Shown: one piece after another, positions 61,293 through 64,000 of the stretch
How positions within the stretch are numbered: position 1 is the first letter of the stretch
Layout: each line of letters opens with the position of its first letter
Source of the DNA: Vibrio splendidus
Lineage (GTDB): Bacteria > Pseudomonadota > Gammaproteobacteria > Enterobacterales > Vibrionaceae
Length of the DNA stretch: 64,000 nucleotides
NCBI RefSeq assembly: GCF_003345295.1
Contig: NZ_CP031056.1
Coordinates: forward strand, 744,001 to 808,000
Direction: 5' to 3'
The notes under the pieces: model-generated
What the model saw: only the letters and a program-made list of their open reading frames with translations
Told to the model about the DNA's origin: nothing
The model's database searches: none
Translations under genes and position numbers: made by a program

Positions 61293-62195
61293 TTAGTTGG
61301 CTTGCCATTGATTGTTCTCTAATGAGTGGCCTTTTAGTTTTTCAAGTAAACTTGTTAACACTGGGCCATTGATATGGCTGCGAGACACTAAGCAACCCAC
61401 TGGAGTAATCCAACCACCATGCTCGTGTGCCACTGGCAGTGCAACGAGATCGCCTTTCTGAATTCCTTCCATCACCATCATTTCAGGCACATTTGCCCAC
61501 CCTACGTTCTGTTCAACGAGATCGATGATCGTTTTGTGGTTGTTGGCATACCAAAGCATGGAGCTGATACCATAGGTGAACCACAATTCGCGCTGCTTCG
61601 AACTGCGATGCACACATTGGCGGTAGCGCTTTAGGTCGGAGTCTTGAACGACGGGCATTTGGCTCAGCTCGTGCGTGGCAGAGCTGACAGTAAGAAAGCG
61701 CGCTTGGCCAAGTAGGAAAAAGTCCATATCCACCTTAAGCTCACCATCCGCATAGATGATGCCAATCTGTGCTTTTCCGCGCCTTACTAAGTCTTCAACA
61801 TCGAAGGTAGATGTCGTAATAATATCGAAGTGTGTGATTGGAAACTGATCGGCTAGTGAGCTGATTATCTTAATGAAATTCTTATCTATGATGCTCTCAT
61901 CAATGGCAATGATCAGTTCGTGTTCATCTTCTTGCGTCAGCGATTCTACTTTTTGGTCGAAGTACTTTTGTTGGTCGAGAATCGACTTGGCAACAGGCAA
62001 TAAGGCTTTGCCTGTGTTGGTCAAAACGGGGATGTTTTTCTCGCGGTTAAACAGCTCTTGGTCGATGGCTATTTCGAGATTGGCGATCGATTGGCTGACG
62101 CCGGATTGAGCGCGTTTCAGCTTGCGTGCAGCAGCAGAAAAAGAGCCACTTTCACACACGGTGACGAAGACTTTTAATTGCTCAAAACTGTACAT
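61293..62195 (-). CDS. LysR-family regulator, probable controller of the PACE pump
   Basis: 300 residues: winged helix-turn-helix (1-60: MYSFEQLKVFVTVCESGSFS, then KRAQSGVSQSIANLEIAIDQ) and a LysR effector domain (about 90-290). It is divergent from the PACE efflux gene across 139 bases, the same arrangement as AceR and AceI in Acinetobacter, where the LysR protein activates the pump. An inverted repeat (62238-62258) lies between them. Confidence 0.9.
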   Translation of the reverse strand: MYSFEQLKVFVTVCESGSFSAAARKLKRAQSGVSQSIANLEIAIDQELFNREKNIPVLTNTGKALLPVAKSILDQQKYFDQKVESLTQEDEHELIIAIDESIIDKNFIKIISSLADQFPITHFDIITTSTFDVEDLVRRGKAQIGIIYADGELKVDMDFFLLGQARFLTVSSATHELSQMPVVQDSDLKRYRQCVHRSSKQRELWFTYGISSMLWYANNHKTIIDLVEQNVGWANVPEMMVMEGIQKGDLVALPVAHEHGGWITPVGCLVSRSHINGPVLTSLLEKLKGHSLENNQWQAN

Positions 62196-62237
62196 TCTAT
62201 CTCTCGCTCAATACCAAAGGGGGGGGATAACTCCTAG

Positions 62238-62258
62238 GCTATCACTGTTCGTGATGGC
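62238..62258. promoter_or_regulatory. Inverted repeat between LysR and PACE genes
   Basis: GCTATCAC (62238-62245) and GTGATGGC (62251-62258) are 7/8 complementary with a TGTTC spacer, fitting a LysR T-N11-A target. A run of eight G (62219-62226) stands 12 bases to its left. Confidence 0.55.
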
Positions 62259-62334
62259 TGTTAACTTTCTCTTATTATTTTCGATGACATAATCCGAGCT
62301 AATCCAACATAGACTAGATTATTTAGAGGAATGT

Positions 62335-62763
62335 ATGAGTACATTAGAAAGAGTGTTCCACTCAGTGTTATTCGAAGTTTTGGCCGTAACACTTTCAATT
62401 ATGGGCTTGGCGATATTTACCGATCACGATGTGAATGCCTTATCAGGAACCATGATAGTTGTTGCCACTATCGCGATGATTTGGAACTACTGTTTCAATC
62501 GCATTTTTGACCGTTATTTCACGGGTGAAAAATCAAAGCGTTCGCTCAAGTTACGTGTTTTTCATGTCGTGTTATTTGAGGCAGGCTTGCTGGTGGCGAC
62601 GATCCCGGTGATGGCGTACTTGCTCAACGTCGGGTTATGGCAGGCATTTTTGATGGATATCGGCGTGACCATTTCTATTACCATTTACGCGTTTGTGTTT
62701 AATCTGATTTACGACCATGTGCGAGCATTTTGGGTACGAAAAGCCGATTTAGCGGTTCAGTAA
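62335..62763 (+). CDS. PACE-family biocide efflux transporter
   Basis: 142 residues with four helices in two tandem bacterial transmembrane pair domains, the signature of the proteobacterial antimicrobial compound efflux family (AceI). The first pair begins RVFHSVLFEVLAVTLS, the second RVFHVVLFEAGLLVATIPVM, with the repeated R-x-x-H-x-x-x-F-E pattern holding the conserved membrane Glu. AceI exports chlorhexidine; short diamines are a proposed physiological substrate of the family. Confidence 0.88.
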   Translation: MSTLERVFHSVLFEVLAVTLSIMGLAIFTDHDVNALSGTMIVVATIAMIWNYCFNRIFDRYFTGEKSKRSLKLRVFHVVLFEAGLLVATIPVMAYLLNVGLWQAFLMDIGVTISITIYAFVFNLIYDHVRAFWVRKADLAVQ

Positions 62764-62923
62764 ACTACCAAGTCAGTAAATGTAATTTGAGCGACTAACC
62801 GTTTGTTTATTCGTTATTTTGACGGGTATATTCGGTTAGTAACTCTAGGTAACGCGGCGTTTGTTCTGCTATCTTAAAGAAGGTGATAATTTGAGTTCGT
62901 GAACGGATAGATAAGAGGAAAGG

Positions 62924-63931
62924 ATGCCAAATACCCCTCAGGCAATGACGGTTGTTGATAAGAAAGAAGTCGAATTGTTCGCGGAACTGTTCAAACATAT
63001 TGATGGTGAAATCTACACCTTACTACGCAGTGCCCAAATCCCTAATGATATTCTCACCAGTAATGACCATTACGATTATCTCCCTGAGACCACTATTAAA
63101 AACGTGGTCAAGATTATGGGGGAATCTGCGTCGAGAGAAGAGTTTTCGCTGTTTATGTGGAGTTTTTGCAAGCAAACCTATGTGCCAAGGTTTGTGGCTA
63201 AGCTAAGCCAGCAGGGTTCATTGAAAATCGCGCTAGACCAATTTGGTGAGCAGCTTAAGCTCGTATCCAATGGTGCGAATGTTTATACCAAGCAATCCGG
63301 AGGCAAGTGGTGGTTGGTTCGTGAGAAGCCATTTACTAACGCACCTTGGTTTAAGTTCGCTGAGCTGTTTTCTGTTATTTTCATTAACGAGCTACTTTCA
63401 GTATTAACGCAAGGTCGTTGGAAGCCGTCTGAGGTCGGAATTCAGAATGGCGATCTCGAATGTTTTCAATCTCTACCACAAATGGGCAGTGCTCAGTATT
63501 ACACGCATAGGCCAGTGACTGCTTTTGAGATCCCTGCAGAGATCATGCTTTCGCCTATCGTGCTGTCAAAGCGCGGCCATACACCTGAATTCACCACGCC
63601 TCTACCCAGCTCATTTCTGAGCGCATTCAAACTTGTGATTAAACCTTATCTCACGATGGGGAAACTCCCTATTAGCTTGGCATCTGAAATTCTGAATATT
63701 CATGTCAGAACCATCCAACGCAGACTAGAAAGCGAAGGTGTCATCTATAAAACCTTGATAGAAGATATGGTGCTCGAGCAGGTTTTGGAACTGCTCACGG
63801 AGTCGGATTTGTCGATTACTCAAGTCGGCACAAAGATGGGCTACGCTGACTCCTCTCATTTTACACGTGCCTTCAAACGACAGATGAACATGACACCAAG
63901 ACAGTATCGAAAAGAGCGGCTACAACGATAA
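62924..63931 (+). CDS. AraC-family regulator, OruR-like
   Basis: 335 residues. A long N-terminal region (about 1-230) lacks a cupin motif and resembles the arabinose-binding-domain-like part of OruR/ArgR-type regulators. The C-terminal AraC DNA-binding domain (about 240-332) shows LPISLASEILNIHVRTIQRRLESEG and ITQVGTKMGYADSSHFTRAFKRQMNMTPRQYRKERL. AGAGGAAAGG ends just before the ATG. The gene is followed by only 69 bases of window, so its neighbour is not visible. Confidence 0.85.
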   Translation: MPNTPQAMTVVDKKEVELFAELFKHIDGEIYTLLRSAQIPNDILTSNDHYDYLPETTIKNVVKIMGESASREEFSLFMWSFCKQTYVPRFVAKLSQQGSLKIALDQFGEQLKLVSNGANVYTKQSGGKWWLVREKPFTNAPWFKFAELFSVIFINELLSVLTQGRWKPSEVGIQNGDLECFQSLPQMGSAQYYTHRPVTAFEIPAEIMLSPIVLSKRGHTPEFTTPLPSSFLSAFKLVIKPYLTMGKLPISLASEILNIHVRTIQRRLESEGVIYKTLIEDMVLEQVLELLTESDLSITQVGTKMGYADSSHFTRAFKRQMNMTPRQYRKERLQR

Positions 63932-64000
63932 TAGAGGTTGTCTCCGAAATAACGACAATATCGAAATAGTCGCTGTTTAGAAAAAAACGGCTGTATCAAA

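Noticed and set aside
1..64000. CRISPR arrays, tRNA, rRNA, transposases, integrases
   Set aside because: No spaced repeats of array type, no cloverleaf I could fold, and no transposase or integrase motifs in any gene.

Overview
The window looks like a piece of the second chromosome of a Vibrio, most likely of the Splendidus clade. The basis is a complete vibrioferrin siderophore locus, a ToxR-family membrane regulator pair, several small proteins of families I associate with Vibrionaceae (DUF2999, a DUF3081-like protein), and many short intrinsic terminators of a Vibrio style. There are no rRNA or tRNA genes, CRISPR arrays or transposase genes. The species assignment is inference.

Layout. 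1-4.5 kb: acetate kinase, a 56-residue membrane peptide gene and a YtcJ-like amidohydrolase. 4.9-11 kb: two related 14-helix MFS exporters downstream of an overlapping VtrA/VtrC-like (ToxR/ToxS-like) pair, with a divergent outer-membrane barrel gene. 11.3-16 kb: a Cys-rich acidic protein, then a LysR regulator facing a leaderless glycine-betaine-binding-like protein and a quinone-oxidoreductase-like enzyme. The last two genes share a 25-base upstream element that probably is the LysR target. 16.3-32 kb: the vibrioferrin locus, with pvsABCDE (synthesis and export) on the minus strand and psuA-pvuABCDE (two receptors and an ABC importer) on the plus strand, around a Fur-box-like site. 32-43.9 kb: two EamA permeases, a glyoxalase-fold protein, a secreted GH13 amylase, a LysR/MATE divergent pair, a Spy/CpxP-like periplasmic protein, a CheY-CheC fusion with a PAS partner, and guaC. 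guaC has a long leader with two PurR-like sites and a promoter that fires into a terminator hairpin.

43.9-47.4 kb is the most unusual stretch: an AT-rich two-gene cassette. It holds a VPA1262-like protein with a phospholipase-D-like C-terminus, coupled by an ATGA overlap to an unrecognised helical protein. The cassette is bracketed by near-identical 25-base terminator sequences (24/25), as if it had inserted between guaC and a glutathione S-transferase gene. I judge it a candidate undescribed defence-type system.

47.4-64 kb: the GST gene with a perfect 16-base operator-like palindrome, a periplasmic DUF218 protein, DUF2999, an AraC regulator and an EamA permease. Then comes a TPP-riboswitch-controlled thiamine salvage operon (thiD-thiZXY-tenA-thiM), a chemoreceptor gene on the other strand, and thiE. 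The window ends with a hypothetical tail-anchored-like protein, a LysR/PACE efflux divergent pair and an AraC regulator.

Starts were moved from upstream TTG or GTG codons to internal ATGs wherever a Shine-Dalgarno or operon spacing supported it. Family calls rest on reading the protein sequences; no database search was possible.
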